Shown: positions 57,201 through 64,000 of the stretch, piece by piece | How positions within the stretch are numbered: the stretch's first letter is position 1 | Layout: each line of letters opens with the position of its first letter | From: Candidatus Phyllobacterium onerii | GTDB lineage: Bacteria; Pseudomonadota; Alphaproteobacteria; Rhizobiales; Rhizobiaceae | Direction of reading: 5' to 3' | DNA length: 64,000 nucleotides | NCBI RefSeq assembly: GCF_028331445.1 | Contig: NZ_JAQMHX010000001.1 | Location: forward strand, 496,001-560,000 | Position numbers and translations under genes: made by a program | Notes under the pieces: model-generated | Databases searched by the model: none | Seen by the model: the letters and a program-made list of their open reading frames with translations, nothing else | What the model was told of the DNA's origin: nothing

Positions 57201-58282
57201 CGCTGACCAATACGATTTTCCTGAAAGAGCGCGGCGAAGTCTTGCCCTATGACAATCTCTCCGGCGAAGCCCATGCGACGCTTTCCGGCGTGCTTGCCAA
57301 GGATGCAAGCGTGATTGGCAATGCGGCGCAAAACCGTATCCGCGCTGCCTTCGATGGCGTCACCGTCAAGGAGCAGGCGGTGATAGCGTCACCCTTGGCT
57401 TACGCTCCGGCGCAACCGGCCAAGACCAGCGATGCTTTCGCATCTGTAGCGCCGGCACCGGCCACGACCGCCCTGTGGGGTGAGGCTTATGGCGGATGGG
57501 CGCATGCGGGCGGCGACGGCAATGCGGCGGGCTACAGCCGTAATACCGGCGGCTTCGTCACCGGGCTCGACGGCGTGGTCGCGGATGATTGGCGCATGGG
57601 TGTGCTGGCCGGTTATGGCAACATTTCGCTCGATAGCCGAGCTTCCAATGCCTCGGTCGACAGCTATTCGGTCGGGCTTTATGGCGGTACCGCATGGGAC
57701 AATCTGCGCTTGAGCCTGGGCACGGCTCTTACCCAGAGTGAAATCGGCGCAGACCGCATGGCGGTCTTCGGCAATCTCGTCAACCGGCACAGCGCTTCCT
57801 ACGATGCCAAGACCGTGCAGGTATTCGGTGAGCTCGGCTATTCGGTCAGATCCGCTTATGCCGATCTCGAGCCTTTCGCCGCGGTGAGCCATGTGCACCT
57901 CAAGAGCGATGGCTTTCAGGAAAGCGGCGCTATCAGCAATCTGACCGGGCTTGGCGGGACAAGCGACTTGACGACGACGGCACTCGGCCTGCGAGCATCA
58001 CGCGAGTTTTCCCTGTCGGATACCGTCAGCCTGACGGCGCGAGGACTTCTCGGCTGGAGCCATGCCTTTGGTGACGTAACCCCCGTCGCGAAGCTGGCCT
58101 TTGCCGGCGGGCAGCCCTTTAGCGTCGAAGGCCTGCCGGTTGCGCCGGATACCGGCGTTGTCGAGGCAGGGCTCGATGTGGGAATCGGCAAAGCCACGAC
58201 GCTTGGCCTGACCTATAGCGGCCAGTTCTCGGGCAGCGCCAGCGACAATGCAGTCAAAGCCGATTTGACGGTGAGGTTCTGA
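54224..58282 (+). CDS. Subtilisin-domain autotransporter
   Basis: A 1352-residue type V secreted protease. The N-terminal 45 residues hold an extended signal peptide. The S8 protease domain follows with the triad D119 (GILDSGVDASHPEL), H176 (DGHGTSVASV) and S378 (SGTSAAAPFVS). Residues 620-850 form the beta-helix stalk with the autotransporter motif SGKNTWRGDTIVDGG. A coiled-coil insert of 29-residue repeats spans about 885-955. The last 270 residues are the outer-membrane beta barrel (LWGEAYGGWAHAGG onward) ending in VRF with the terminal phenylalanine. It would cut proteins or polypeptides at the cell surface. Confidence 0.92.
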   Translation: MYAFAGADSARSPLSPSFHRRKLLSFASAAAIAIALPTVPALAQEAGKYFMADGSKTDDLEKAAASWRDDPEFKGLENAKLHGSTMRATIKAWGSGAMHAEYAYALGYTGAGVKVGILDSGVDASHPELNHSGIHTVAVTGQYSSDGPRGPNNKEIKKGDIFNVSGGYIPSVNDGHGTSVASVIAAARNGMVNGFGMQGVAFGAEIYSANTDGKDDDREQGSDNLDYGYFSAAYDALAKANVRIVNESWGTNSPHPWENRTNSVGELTTVYSGFLRYRMDGNKTWLDAAAEAGAQHDYVHVISTANDTSMSNPDILASLPYFHPEIEKHIVAVSGLLDNNSQYFNKCGVAKYWCVMGPSSKVPAAIPGSDYERFSGTSAAAPFVSAALALVMQRYPYMTNEQARDVLLTTAQSMTPSSQPSSATSAVPLKSDDAKVPNATTGWGLPDLKKAMNGPAQFLSRLNVNLGAGVADTWANNISQEAIDQRRQEEQKEVEDWEAKKKANGWTSAGLSDAELQKTVETQRGEVTALLTSVADAISKRNINGAMASLEQNRLAAVVFNRFLAATTYWDALSHAAGDLNLAKTIAGELTAFLKTSIILDADIERAKAQLKFEFPATETRTAYLATKTYEAGLTKSGLGTLTLSGKNTWRGDTIVDGGELAIAREGSIISSAIINDTGLFTVDGSAADVNVNKGGALHVGESGKTLGLLVDGGTASIDGFSDMASVLAGGVLSGTGKLGNLDMREGGHVAPGHSIGTLTVTGDATFAKGSFYDVEIAPDLDKAGELKSDLLSVDGKAQLLGGIVSVSLENEKTLMSKEQVENLFLRKGVILTATKGVSGQFERVLPEYSYIIGLLDYSDAGKVSLGFDLTDAEKAKIADKLKADLLAAQDGAKRLQAERLAAEKLAAGKAADDLLAAQNEAKRLQAERLAAEKLAADKAAADLLAAQDGAKRLQIEMLKQAVAGLTIENADKATHNQKAVFDAVKALGYGNALTNTIFLKERGEVLPYDNLSGEAHATLSGVLAKDASVIGNAAQNRIRAAFDGVTVKEQAVIASPLAYAPAQPAKTSDAFASVAPAPATTALWGEAYGGWAHAGGDGNAAGYSRNTGGFVTGLDGVVADDWRMGVLAGYGNISLDSRASNASVDSYSVGLYGGTAWDNLRLSLGTALTQSEIGADRMAVFGNLVNRHSASYDAKTVQVFGELGYSVRSAYADLEPFAAVSHVHLKSDGFQESGAISNLTGLGGTSDLTTTALGLRASREFSLSDTVSLTARGLLGWSHAFGDVTPVAKLAFAGGQPFSVEGLPVAPDTGVVEAGLDVGIGKATTLGLTYSGQFSGSASDNAVKADLTVRF
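56876..57087 (+). repeat. Tandem 87-bp repeats coding for a coiled coil
   Basis: Two full 87-base units (56876-56962 and 56963-57049) and a partial third (57050-57087) sit in frame in the autotransporter gene. Each codes for 29 residues beginning DLLAAQ and containing AKRLQAERLAAEKLAA. Near identity at the DNA level implies recent duplication and likely copy-number variation between strains. Confidence 0.88.
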
Positions 58283-58289
58283 CCGGCGG

Positions 58290-59060
58290 TTAATCCAAGA
58301 CGATCCAGGCGGGAGCATGGTCGCTTGCATGGTCCCAGCCTCTGACGTGACGATCGACATCAGCGCTGCTCAATCGATCGGCGATCGAAGGACTGAGCAG
58401 GAAGTGGTCGAGACGCAGGCCGGCATTGCGGCCCCAAGCGTTTCTGAAATAGTCCCAGAACGTGTAGATTTTCTCGTCGGGATGCAGGTGGCGAATGGCA
58501 TCGGTCCACCCTTGCGCGACAAGCTTCGCGAAGGCCTCTCTGACTTCCGGGCGGAACAGCGCGTCGTCGATCCAGCGTTCGGGCTTGTAGACATCGAGAT
58601 CCGTCGGCATGACATTATAATCGCCGGCAAGTACGACGGGCGCGCCTGTCGCAAGCAGTTCCTGAGCGCGTTGCGAAACACGTTCAAACCAGCGCAGCTT
58701 GTAATCGAATTTGGGACCCGGCGCCGGATTTCCGTTCGGGACATACATGCATCCGATCAGGACACCATTCACGGCCGCTTCGATGTAGCGGCTATGGCTA
58801 TCGTCCGGATCCCCGGGAAGGTCTCGTGTGGTCTCGATGGGTTCGGCGTCCCTGGCAAGAATGGCAACGCCGTTCCAGCTTTTCTGTCCGTGCCAGATCG
58901 CACTGTATCCCGCAGCCTTTATCGCCCGCTCAGGAAATTTTTCCTGGGGCGCCTTGAGCTCCTGCAAGCACACGACGTCCGGCTGAGCTTCCGCAAGCCA
59001 TCGCAAGAGCAAGGCAAGCCGGCCGTTGATACCGTTTACGTTGAATGTGGCAATCTTCAT
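58290..59060 (-). CDS. xthA: Exodeoxyribonuclease III
   Basis: A 256-residue member of the exonuclease-endonuclease-phosphatase family. MKIATFNVNGINGRL opens the protein, CLQELK (metal-binding glutamate near 36), the central GDYNVMPTDLDVY near 150 and the final SDHAPAWIVLD (catalytic D-H pair) are all present. It cuts DNA at abasic sites and removes 3' blocking groups. It converges with the autotransporter gene, 7 bases apart. Its start is the first ATG of the conserved block. Confidence 0.94.
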   Translation of the reverse strand: MKIATFNVNGINGRLALLLRWLAEAQPDVVCLQELKAPQEKFPERAIKAAGYSAIWHGQKSWNGVAILARDAEPIETTRDLPGDPDDSHSRYIEAAVNGVLIGCMYVPNGNPAPGPKFDYKLRWFERVSQRAQELLATGAPVVLAGDYNVMPTDLDVYKPERWIDDALFRPEVREAFAKLVAQGWTDAIRHLHPDEKIYTFWDYFRNAWGRNAGLRLDHFLLSPSIADRLSSADVDRHVRGWDHASDHAPAWIVLD

Positions 59061-59181
59061 TTAGAGCGGGCTCTGAGCGGGAAACGTTTCTGATAGCGCA
59101 TCGAGTCGTTGCCAGCATCATGAGATAAAGCTGGGCGCAATGGAAGCTGCGCCCGGCTGGTATTTCAAATCAGGAAACTCC

Positions 59182-60159
59182 TCATGCCTGCTTGGCCCGC
59201 CATACTATATCGCTGACATTGAGCTTCTTCGGCACGATCTTGAGGTCAAAGAACTCATCGGCCAATGCCTGCTGATAGGCAACGGCTTCCGGCGTAACGC
59301 CAGCCACCTTGCCAAGATCCGCTCCCTCGCGCGTCAGGACAACCTTCTGGATATCCTCCGGCACGCCGGTTATCTTCGCAAGGATCCGGACCGTCTCGTC
59401 AAGATTGTCTTGCGCTGACCGGCCGACAAGCGTCAGCTCATCGAGGACATCCGCCAGAACATCCCCATGCGAAGCGGCAAACTCGCCATTGCTGAGAAAG
59501 AACGACCAGGACTCGACGATGCCTTTCCCGGTTGCCAGAACCCGCGCTTCCGGGCGCTTCTCGGCTACGGCAAAATAGGGATCCCAGATTGTCCAGGCGT
59601 CGATCTGACCTGCAGTGAAGGCAGCGGCCGCATCGGGAGGCGAGAGGTCGGATGCAACGATGTCAGTCACGGCCAGCCCGGCCGTCCGCAAAGCCTTGAC
59701 CGTGAAATTGTGGGCGCTCGAACCGCGTTTGAAGGCGACGCGCTTGCCCTTGAGATCGGCTATGGACTGCAATGGCGAATCCTTGTGGACGAGAATTGCC
59801 GAACCCGCCGGTGGGCCCCGATAGGTTCCGGCATAGACCAGATTTCCGCCCGCTGCCTGTGCGAAAAGCGGTGGCACATCGCCTGTCGGGCCGAAGTCGA
59901 TAGCACCGGCGCCGAGTGCCTCGAGGAGCGGAGGGCCGGAAGAGAATTCCGACCAGCTGACATCGATGCCGCGCTGTTCGAAACGTTTTTCCAGTGCACC
60001 ATTGCCCTTGGCCAGTGCCAGGACGCCATTTTTCTGCCAGCCGATGCGGAGTGTTTTTGGCGGTTCCGGAGCTCCATGCGCTGCGAAGGGCAGGGCGGTT
60101 GCCGCGGCGGCACCGCCCAGCAATGCGAGAGTTTGTCTGCGATTGATCATGCGAGGCAT
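59182..60159 (-). CDS. Aliphatic sulfonate-type ABC importer binding protein (SsuA-like)
   Basis: A 325-residue periplasmic protein with a Tat-like leader (NRRQTLALLGGAAAATALPF, cleavage near AHGA). The fold shows TLRIGWQKNGVLALAKG at the N terminus, IDFGPTGDVPPLFAQAAG near 92, LKGKRVAFKRGSSAHNF near 138 and TIWDPYFAVAE near 190, all typical of SsuA/TauA-type proteins. It would bind a sulfonate for sulfur supply under sulfate limitation. No matching permease or ATPase gene lies in the window. ATGs at 60159 and 60150 are both possible. Nitrate- or taurine-binding relatives cannot be ruled out. Confidence 0.83.
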   Translation of the reverse strand: MPRMINRRQTLALLGGAAAATALPFAAHGAPEPPKTLRIGWQKNGVLALAKGNGALEKRFEQRGIDVSWSEFSSGPPLLEALGAGAIDFGPTGDVPPLFAQAAGGNLVYAGTYRGPPAGSAILVHKDSPLQSIADLKGKRVAFKRGSSAHNFTVKALRTAGLAVTDIVASDLSPPDAAAAFTAGQIDAWTIWDPYFAVAEKRPEARVLATGKGIVESWSFFLSNGEFAASHGDVLADVLDELTLVGRSAQDNLDETVRILAKITGVPEDIQKVVLTREGADLGKVAGVTPEAVAYQQALADEFFDLKIVPKKLNVSDIVWRAKQA

Positions 60160-60282
60160 CCCTTTCCAATAGCGTTGGCTCCGGTAAAGGATGGCGCAAT
60201 GGATCAGCGTCGGCGACGTCAGAACGTGCGAACAATCGCGGGGATGGGGAAAATCATGCCTGTTTTGGCGTAGGCGGCGAAA

Positions 60283-61209
60283 TCACTTCGCCGCCGGAAA
60301 GCCGTTGGGATGCGCGGGCACAGCCTTGAGATAGGCGGCGATCGCGTCACGATCCGCAGGCTCGAGATGCGCCATATTGAGGACCACATCCGTCATCGAG
60401 CCGCCGAGCGAGTCGAAATCCGGCGTGAAACCGCTCTCCAGCGCATAGGAAATGTCCTTTTCGGACCAGGAATCGATGCCACCTTCGCCGCCGGTGATGT
60501 TCGGGATGACACCCTTGCCCTCCGGCGCCTTGGCGCCCGCCAGCCATTGCATGTTGTCCGGCCCGCCAATGACATCGCGGGGAGTATGGCATTCGCCGCA
60601 ATGGCCTGGGCCTTCCACCAGATATTGGCCGCGCTTGATCACATCGGTGGCGTTGGGAATCGCGAGGACGGGCTGCGGCGAAAGATAAAGCCGCTTCCAC
60701 AAACCAATGCCACGCCGGACGTTGAAAGGAAAACCCAGCTTGTGCGGTCCGGCGACATTATCGGATGGCGGCAGGGTCTTGAGGAAAGCGTAAAGATCGG
60801 CGATGTCCTGCACCTGCATGCGCGCATAGGACGTATAGGGGAAGGCAGGATAAAAATGCCGGCCATCCGGCGAGACGCCTTCCATCATCGCATTGGCGAG
60901 ATCGGCGAAGGACCAGTCGCCAATGCCTTGCTTCGATGGGGAAATGTTTGGCGTTACGAAGGTGCCGAACGGCGTGACGAGGTTGACACCGCCCGCCAGC
61001 ACCAGCCTTGCATCGCCTTTGGCACCCGGGGCTGCATGGCAGGAGGCGCAGCCTCCTTGCCAAAAGATGCTCATGCCGCGTTGCGGATCACCGGGAGCTG
61101 CCGCGGCAAGCTTTGCCGGATCGACATGGGAGGGCGCCGAGAGCAACCAGAAACCGGCCCCGCCAATCAGCGCCAAAATGATGATGAGCAATGCGAGCTT
61201 GCGCATCAT
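60283..61209 (-). CDS. Diheme c-type cytochrome
   Basis: A 308-residue membrane-anchored cytochrome. The uncleaved anchor MMRKLALLIIILALIGGAGF is followed by two heme-binding sites: CASCH near residue 54 and CGECH near 205. The methionine regions near PAFPYTSYARM and the long linker match the gluconate 2-dehydrogenase/alcohol dehydrogenase cytochrome group, which pass electrons from a periplasmic dehydrogenase. It starts 8 bases after the stop of a small cytochrome gene, so the two are probably one operon. The partner dehydrogenase is not adjacent. Confidence 0.87.
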   Translation of the reverse strand: MMRKLALLIIILALIGGAGFWLLSAPSHVDPAKLAAAAPGDPQRGMSIFWQGGCASCHAAPGAKGDARLVLAGGVNLVTPFGTFVTPNISPSKQGIGDWSFADLANAMMEGVSPDGRHFYPAFPYTSYARMQVQDIADLYAFLKTLPPSDNVAGPHKLGFPFNVRRGIGLWKRLYLSPQPVLAIPNATDVIKRGQYLVEGPGHCGECHTPRDVIGGPDNMQWLAGAKAPEGKGVIPNITGGEGGIDSWSEKDISYALESGFTPDFDSLGGSMTDVVLNMAHLEPADRDAIAAYLKAVPAHPNGFPAAK

Positions 61210-61217
61210 CCTTTTAC

Positions 61218-61664
61218 CTAGTCTTTCTTGATGCGGAAAGCCTTGTGGCAGGAAGCGCAATTTTCGGCTACCTGGTTGAAGACAACCTTGAAGCTATCGA
61301 GATCCTTCGGATTGGCTTCGGCTGCCGCGGCTGCGTCTTTCTTGTATTTTGCGACAGCGGCGACAAAGCCCGCATTGTCTTCCCAGATCTTCGGCGAAAC
61401 GGTGGTCTTGCCCTGGTCAGACCCGGCAGGAAACAGCGTCGCCACATCGATCTTCTGCGCATCCTCGTTGAGGTGTGTCAGTGCGGCCTTTACCGCATCG
61501 GCGTCGTACGGCTTTTCGCCCTTGATGATCGGCGTGATGCTGCCGACGGTCTTGCCCTGATCCTTCATGAGCGCCTGGCGGTCAGCGAGCGCATCGGCGC
61601 TTGCCGGTGCGATGAGTGCGATGGCAAGCAAGGGCGCCGCAGCAAACGAAATCAGTCTGTTCAT
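61218..61664 (-). CDS. Cytochrome c'-type (class II) protein
   Basis: A 148-residue secreted protein: signal peptide MNRLISFAAAPLLAIALIAPASA, then a four-helix domain with the single heme site CASCHKAFR at the C terminus, the class II cytochrome arrangement (cytochrome c' or c556). It probably shuttles electrons or binds nitric oxide. GGAGAC precedes the ATG. Leads the operon with the diheme cytochrome. Confidence 0.9.
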   Translation of the reverse strand: MNRLISFAAAPLLAIALIAPASADALADRQALMKDQGKTVGSITPIIKGEKPYDADAVKAALTHLNEDAQKIDVATLFPAGSDQGKTTVSPKIWEDNAGFVAAVAKYKKDAAAAAEANPKDLDSFKVVFNQVAENCASCHKAFRIKKD

Positions 61665-61785
61665 GGGGTGTCTCCGACTCTTGTGGCTAAAGTAGTGTGG
61701 CTTCAAGGGCTTCCGGTGGGCACTCTAAATTATACATTGCGAAAAGCACGCGATCATTCTGATCACATTTTCGTTTGTTAGCGAT

Positions 61786-61818
61786 AGTAAAAAGCCCCGG
61801 CGTCTGGGCGCCGGGGCT
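61786..61818 (-). terminator. Rho-independent terminator for the Arg/Tyr-rich gene
   Basis: AGCCCCGGCG (61793-61802) pairs with CGCCGGGGCT (61809-61818), and on the minus strand TTTTTAC follows. Strong 10-bp stem, located just past the stop of the gene at 61829. Confidence 0.85.
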
Positions 61819-61828
61819 GGTTGTGGTG

Positions 61829-62182
61829 TCAGAACTGTAGATAGACCCCGCTCCTGCGGTAACGGTAAGGGTCATCCCAGGTTCGATAGTATGGGCGATC
61901 CCGGTAGTATGGGCGGCGGTAATACCGGTCACCATAGTACCTGCGATCCCAGCGGCGATGATGCCTGCGTTCCCAACCGTAGTGCCTGCGGTCCCAGCGG
62001 CGATGATGCCGGCGATCCCACCTGTCACGATAGTGGACGGTTTCGACATTTGGGTTCGCAGCAGCCTTCGAGGTCTCGACTGGCTGCTGAATGGTCATAG
62101 GCGCGGCGCTGGCCGTTTCGACTGGAACAAGTGTCCCGATCGACACCAAAACCGCGCTTAGGGCTGAAATCAACTTTCTCAT
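61829..62182 (-). CDS. Secreted Arg/Tyr/Trp-rich small protein
   Basis: A 117-residue protein. A Sec signal (MRKLISALSAVLVSIGTLVP, cleavage near ASAAP) precedes a mature part that is dominated by degenerate repeats such as RWDRRHHR, RWDRRHYG and RYYRRPYY. It is very basic. No known domain fits: the ending lacks the usual BA14K block, though similar proteins are common in Brucella and rhizobia. GGAGGAACA precedes the ATG. Possible roles are surface or nucleic-acid binding; unknown. Confidence 0.78.
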   Translation of the reverse strand: MRKLISALSAVLVSIGTLVPVETASAAPMTIQQPVETSKAAANPNVETVHYRDRWDRRHHRRWDRRHYGWERRHHRRWDRRYYGDRYYRRPYYRDRPYYRTWDDPYRYRRSGVYLQF

Positions 62183-62518
62183 TGTTCCTCCAGTGAAAGC
62201 CCCGCTTTTGCCAAAGGCTTTCAACACTTAAACGTCCCTGAGATATTAGACATAAGTCCAATTCTCTGAACCTCGGATGAATAACGGTCAGCTATGAGGC
62301 AAGGATCAAAAAGGGGCGATCACTTTTGAGAACTTGTTGTTCCAATGCGTGAAAAAGCACGCATATCCGGGCGGTTCGTTCGCGATCTCGCGGTCGCCGC
62401 AGCGACGTTTCAAAAGGTCTCCGGGCAGAGTGCAATGAAAATGCCGGTCATCATCGAGTGATAACCGGCATATACTCGGGAACGGCTAAGAAGCGCCCCT
62501 ATGCTTGCGTGTTCGGCC
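62183..62518. other. Intergenic gap with a terminator-like hairpin
   Basis: No gene seen in 336 bases. ATGCCGGT (62441-62448) and ACCGGCAT (62464-62471) form an 8-bp stem that is followed by TTTTC on the minus strand, suiting termination of the His-rich gene whose stop is at 62519. The region next to 62183 should carry the promoter of the Arg/Tyr-rich gene. Confidence 0.55.
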
Positions 62519-62719
62519 TTATGCGTGCTTGTAGATGGGCTTTCCATGATGCTTGTGCCATGCATGATGCTTCGGGTGATGCACGACGTAATGATGATGA
62601 TGATAGTGGTGGTGCTTGTGATGGATCGGTTCGGCAGCGCTTGCACTCGTGGCAAGTACCGGCGCGGAGACGGCGAGGGCGATAGCGAGGCCGAGAGCTG
62701 AGTAAAGAGACGTTTTCAT
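62519..62719 (-). CDS. Histidine-rich small secreted protein
   Basis: A 66-residue protein. MKTSLYSALGLAIALAVSAPVLA is a signal peptide cleaved near ATSASA. The mature part of about 38 residues is dominated by histidine (HHKHHHYHHHHYVVHHPKHH core) and lysine, with no cysteine. Such a composition suggests binding of Ni, Cu, Zn or Co ions in the periplasm, or a low-complexity peptide with surface activity. CAAGGAT precedes the ATG. Unknown function. Confidence 0.8.
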   Translation of the reverse strand: MKTSLYSALGLAIALAVSAPVLATSASAAEPIHHKHHHYHHHHYVVHHPKHHAWHKHHGKPIYKHA

Positions 62720-62932
62720 ATCCTTGGGTTTCCTTTGGTGGGTAACAGAAGAGGAGGGACTGCAACGCGCAGGTGTAGAATCGGTCCACCTGCCTCTTTA
62801 TCGAATGCGGATGTTTCGGCGCTATTTCCCGCATGTGGTGTTTCGTTTCTGAAATGTTTCTCAAATAGGGCGTGGGGATTCGTTACTGCAGCAATGGATG
62901 TCACACGTTTTTCGAAGCGATGAATGCAAAGC

Positions 62933-62953
62933 GGCCCCGCCAATGACGGGGCC
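62933..62953 (-). terminator. Possible terminator hairpin
   Basis: GGCCCCG (62933-62939) pairs with CGGGGCC (62947-62953) 49 bases beyond the stop of the minus-strand gene at 63002. The T tract after it is short (CTTTGC), so it is a weak candidate. Confidence 0.45.
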
Positions 62954-63001
62954 ACTTCTGTGCAACAAGCGACAATTGCCGCCAGGATAGTTATGGGAGA
63001 A

Positions 63002-63358
63002 TTAGCGCCCACCCGCCTCGCTTGTCGCATGGTCCTGCGTAAAGGTCCGGCGTAGATGCACGACCTTGGCGGCAGCATTCTCAATATATTCTGTGGGGCA
63101 GCGCAGCATTTCATCTCTGATGCACCGTTCGACGTCCCTTGCTGTCTCGAGACGCTTATCGAGCAGCTCGGTGTCGACGCCTGCTGCCTTGAGTCTGGTA
63201 CATGAAAGAACAAGTCGAGCGACTTCAGCCCGAGCCTGTTCATGATAGTCAATGGCGATCATCAATAGAATCTTTTCCATCCTGGCCTTTGTGGAGTTGT
63301 CGTTAGTGGCAGGGGGCGTCGATAGTCGCGGCGCTTGAAAAATGGGGTTTGCTTTCAT
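63002..63358 (-). CDS. Hypothetical protein, helical, unknown function
   Basis: About 118 residues from the ATG at 63358, or 92 from the ATG at 63280, which has the better AAAGG site. The conserved-looking core starts MEKILLMIAIDYHEQARAE and carries on with a charged helical region containing two cysteines (SCTRLK, RCIRDEMLRC). No domain recognised and no signal peptide. A longer start at 63412 would run through the GACAGCGCTGTC palindrome, so it is not preferred. It is divergent from a response-regulator gene. Confidence 0.55.
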   Translation of the reverse strand: MKANPIFQAPRLSTPPATNDNSTKARMEKILLMIAIDYHEQARAEVARLVLSCTRLKAAGVDTELLDKRLETARDVERCIRDEMLRCPTEYIENAAAKVVHLRRTFTQDHATSEAGGR

Positions 63359-63388
63359 CCCGGCGTCTTGACGCGAATCGCTGGCGGG

Positions 63389-63723
63389 CGAAAGTGACAG
63401 CGCTGTCCCCATGATCGGGGGACAAATCAGGACAGTGAATTGAATTCACGCCGTTAAATAATAGATCGATTCCCATGTAAATTTTTCCAATAAAATAAAC
63501 AAAATAAACTCTGTGCGACGCTTTCGCGCCAAAATATACCTTAATATGCCCCGGTTCGCCGGCCTTTACACTTTGATATTAAAGTGATGATAGTTTTAAA
63601 TAGTGTGTTTCATATCGAGTCGTCAGGATGAATGCCCTGCTACGTGATGGTTAACAATAAGTCAATCGCAATCGGTACCCTTTCGCACGACACGTCTCGC
63701 GACGAAAGTGACGGCGTTGTCCC
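63389..63723. repeat. Pair of 21-base direct repeats
   Basis: CGAAAGTGACAGCGCTGTCCC at 63389-63409 (with the inner 12-base palindrome GACAGCGCTGTC) recurs as CGAAAGTGACGGCGTTGTCCC at 63703-63723 with two changes; the region in between has no gene. Same orientation, 314 bases apart. They may be regulator sites for the divergent hypothetical gene and the response regulator, or remnants of a repeat. Confidence 0.5.
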
Positions 63724-63792
63724 TATTTGCGCGAAGCCGAATCGGGCTATAAAAAGTACTTTGAATTAAAGCACTTATTTTGAAAGTTTTTT
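63413..63792. other. AT-rich gap between divergent genes
   Basis: 380 bases with lower GC than the rest. It includes GTGAATT-G-AATTCAC near 63435 and a near-palindrome CACTTT-GATATT-AAAGTG at 63569-63586, plus the second copy of the 21-base repeat at 63703-63723. Promoters for the two divergent genes likely lie here, but I cannot place boxes. Confidence 0.45.
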
Positions 63793-64000
63793 TTGACAAC
63801 AAAGCATTCGTTACAGGACGTATTGATCGTCGAAGACCAGCATTTGATGCGCCTCGCACTTGTGCATGAATTGCAAGCAGCGATTCCTGCCTGTGTCGTC
63901 CACGCCGCCGCAACGATCGCCACAGCGCTGGAACTGATCGAGGCCAATCAGTTTGCACTTATTCTCATCGATCCCGGGCTGCCAGGCTACGATCCCCGGT
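63793..64000 (+). CDS. Response regulator receiver domain, N-terminal fragment
   Basis: The frame is open from a TGA at 63781 to the window end. From a TTG at 63793 it reads TTKHSLQDVLIVEDQHLMRLALVHEL, then ending LILIDPGLPGYDPR. The double-acid pocket (VED) and the phosphoacceptor region (LIDPGLPG) of CheY-like receiver domains are in place, with D in LIDPG the likely site. The output domain is beyond the window. No clear ribosome site precedes the TTG, which follows a run of T, so the start is tentative. Confidence 0.72.
   Translation, partial: MTTKHSLQDVLIVEDQHLMRLALVHELQAAIPACVVHAAATIATALELIEANQFALILIDPGLPGYDPR

Noticed and set aside
63662-63958. Minus-strand ORF overlapping the response regulator start
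   Set aside because: The plus frame has clear receiver-domain motifs; the minus frame has none.

Overview
The window looks like a stretch of chromosome from an alphaproteobacterium of the order Hyphomicrobiales (Rhizobiales), in the Rhizobiaceae/Phyllobacteriaceae/Brucellaceae range. The reasons are the fused NodQ-type CysN-CysC protein, the choline sulfatase-betaine genes, a Rhizobium etli-type asparaginase, a Mesorhizobium-type pyridoxamine-pyruvate aminotransferase homologue, the twin-arginine beta-helix protein and the overall high-GC codon use. I cannot fix the genus from sequence alone.

Layout. 1-1.8 kb: end of a polysaccharide cluster (nucleotide-sugar dehydratase, lipid-linked sugar-phosphate transferase). 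1.9-2.4 kb: a structured element carrying a 30-codon ORF, then tRNA-Gln. 2.5-3.9 kb: ribokinase and a RbsD/FucU mutarotase. 4.2-8.1 kb: sulfate activation (cysD, cysNC, cysQ). 8.1-11.3 kb: a BtuFCD-type cobalamin importer under a cobalamin riboswitch, with a second copy of the sORF element just upstream. 11.9-18.8 kb: a transglutaminase/DUF2126, ATP-grasp/alpha-E, transglutaminase cluster with a MITE-like element in it. 18.8-25.8 kb: a PLP aminotransferase and a dipeptide-type ABC importer, split by an opposing vapBC module. 25.8-32.4 kb: a ketose epimerase with a ribose-type ABC importer and a divergent LacI regulator. 32.6-35.6 kb: a small lipoprotein, tRNA-Pro and a fused mannose-1-P guanylyltransferase/AGE isomerase. 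35.6-40.4 kb: betC-betA-betB, which convert choline-O-sulfate to glycine betaine. 40.6-46.1 kb: thiolase, mazEF coupled to an asparaginase, a beta-helix protein, a Gre-like factor and a Doc/AbrB module. 46.1-50.7 kb: mutA-mutB-corA. 50.8-59.1 kb: SDR, DUF2267 protein, HerA-like ATPase, a large subtilisin autotransporter and exonuclease III. 59.2-64 kb: a sulfonate-binding protein, two c-type cytochromes, two very basic or His-rich small secreted proteins, an unknown gene and the start of a response regulator.

Themes. Sulfur supply recurs (cysDNC-cysQ, betC, ssuA-like). Cobalamin is imported at 8-11 kb and used by methylmalonyl-CoA mutase at 47-50 kb. Three toxin-antitoxin modules (VapBC, MazEF, Doc/AbrB) sit within 25 kb, each with a visible repeat operator.

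The most novel-looking item is the duplicated element at 1897-2124 and 11431-11650 (minus strand). It is a multi-hairpin RNA around a well-translated-looking 28-30 codon ORF whose first 11 residues (MWFLPLRITLE) are identical in both copies. An internal hairpin keeps its loop while its stem changes by compensatory substitutions. All calls rest on reading the sequence; no database search was run.
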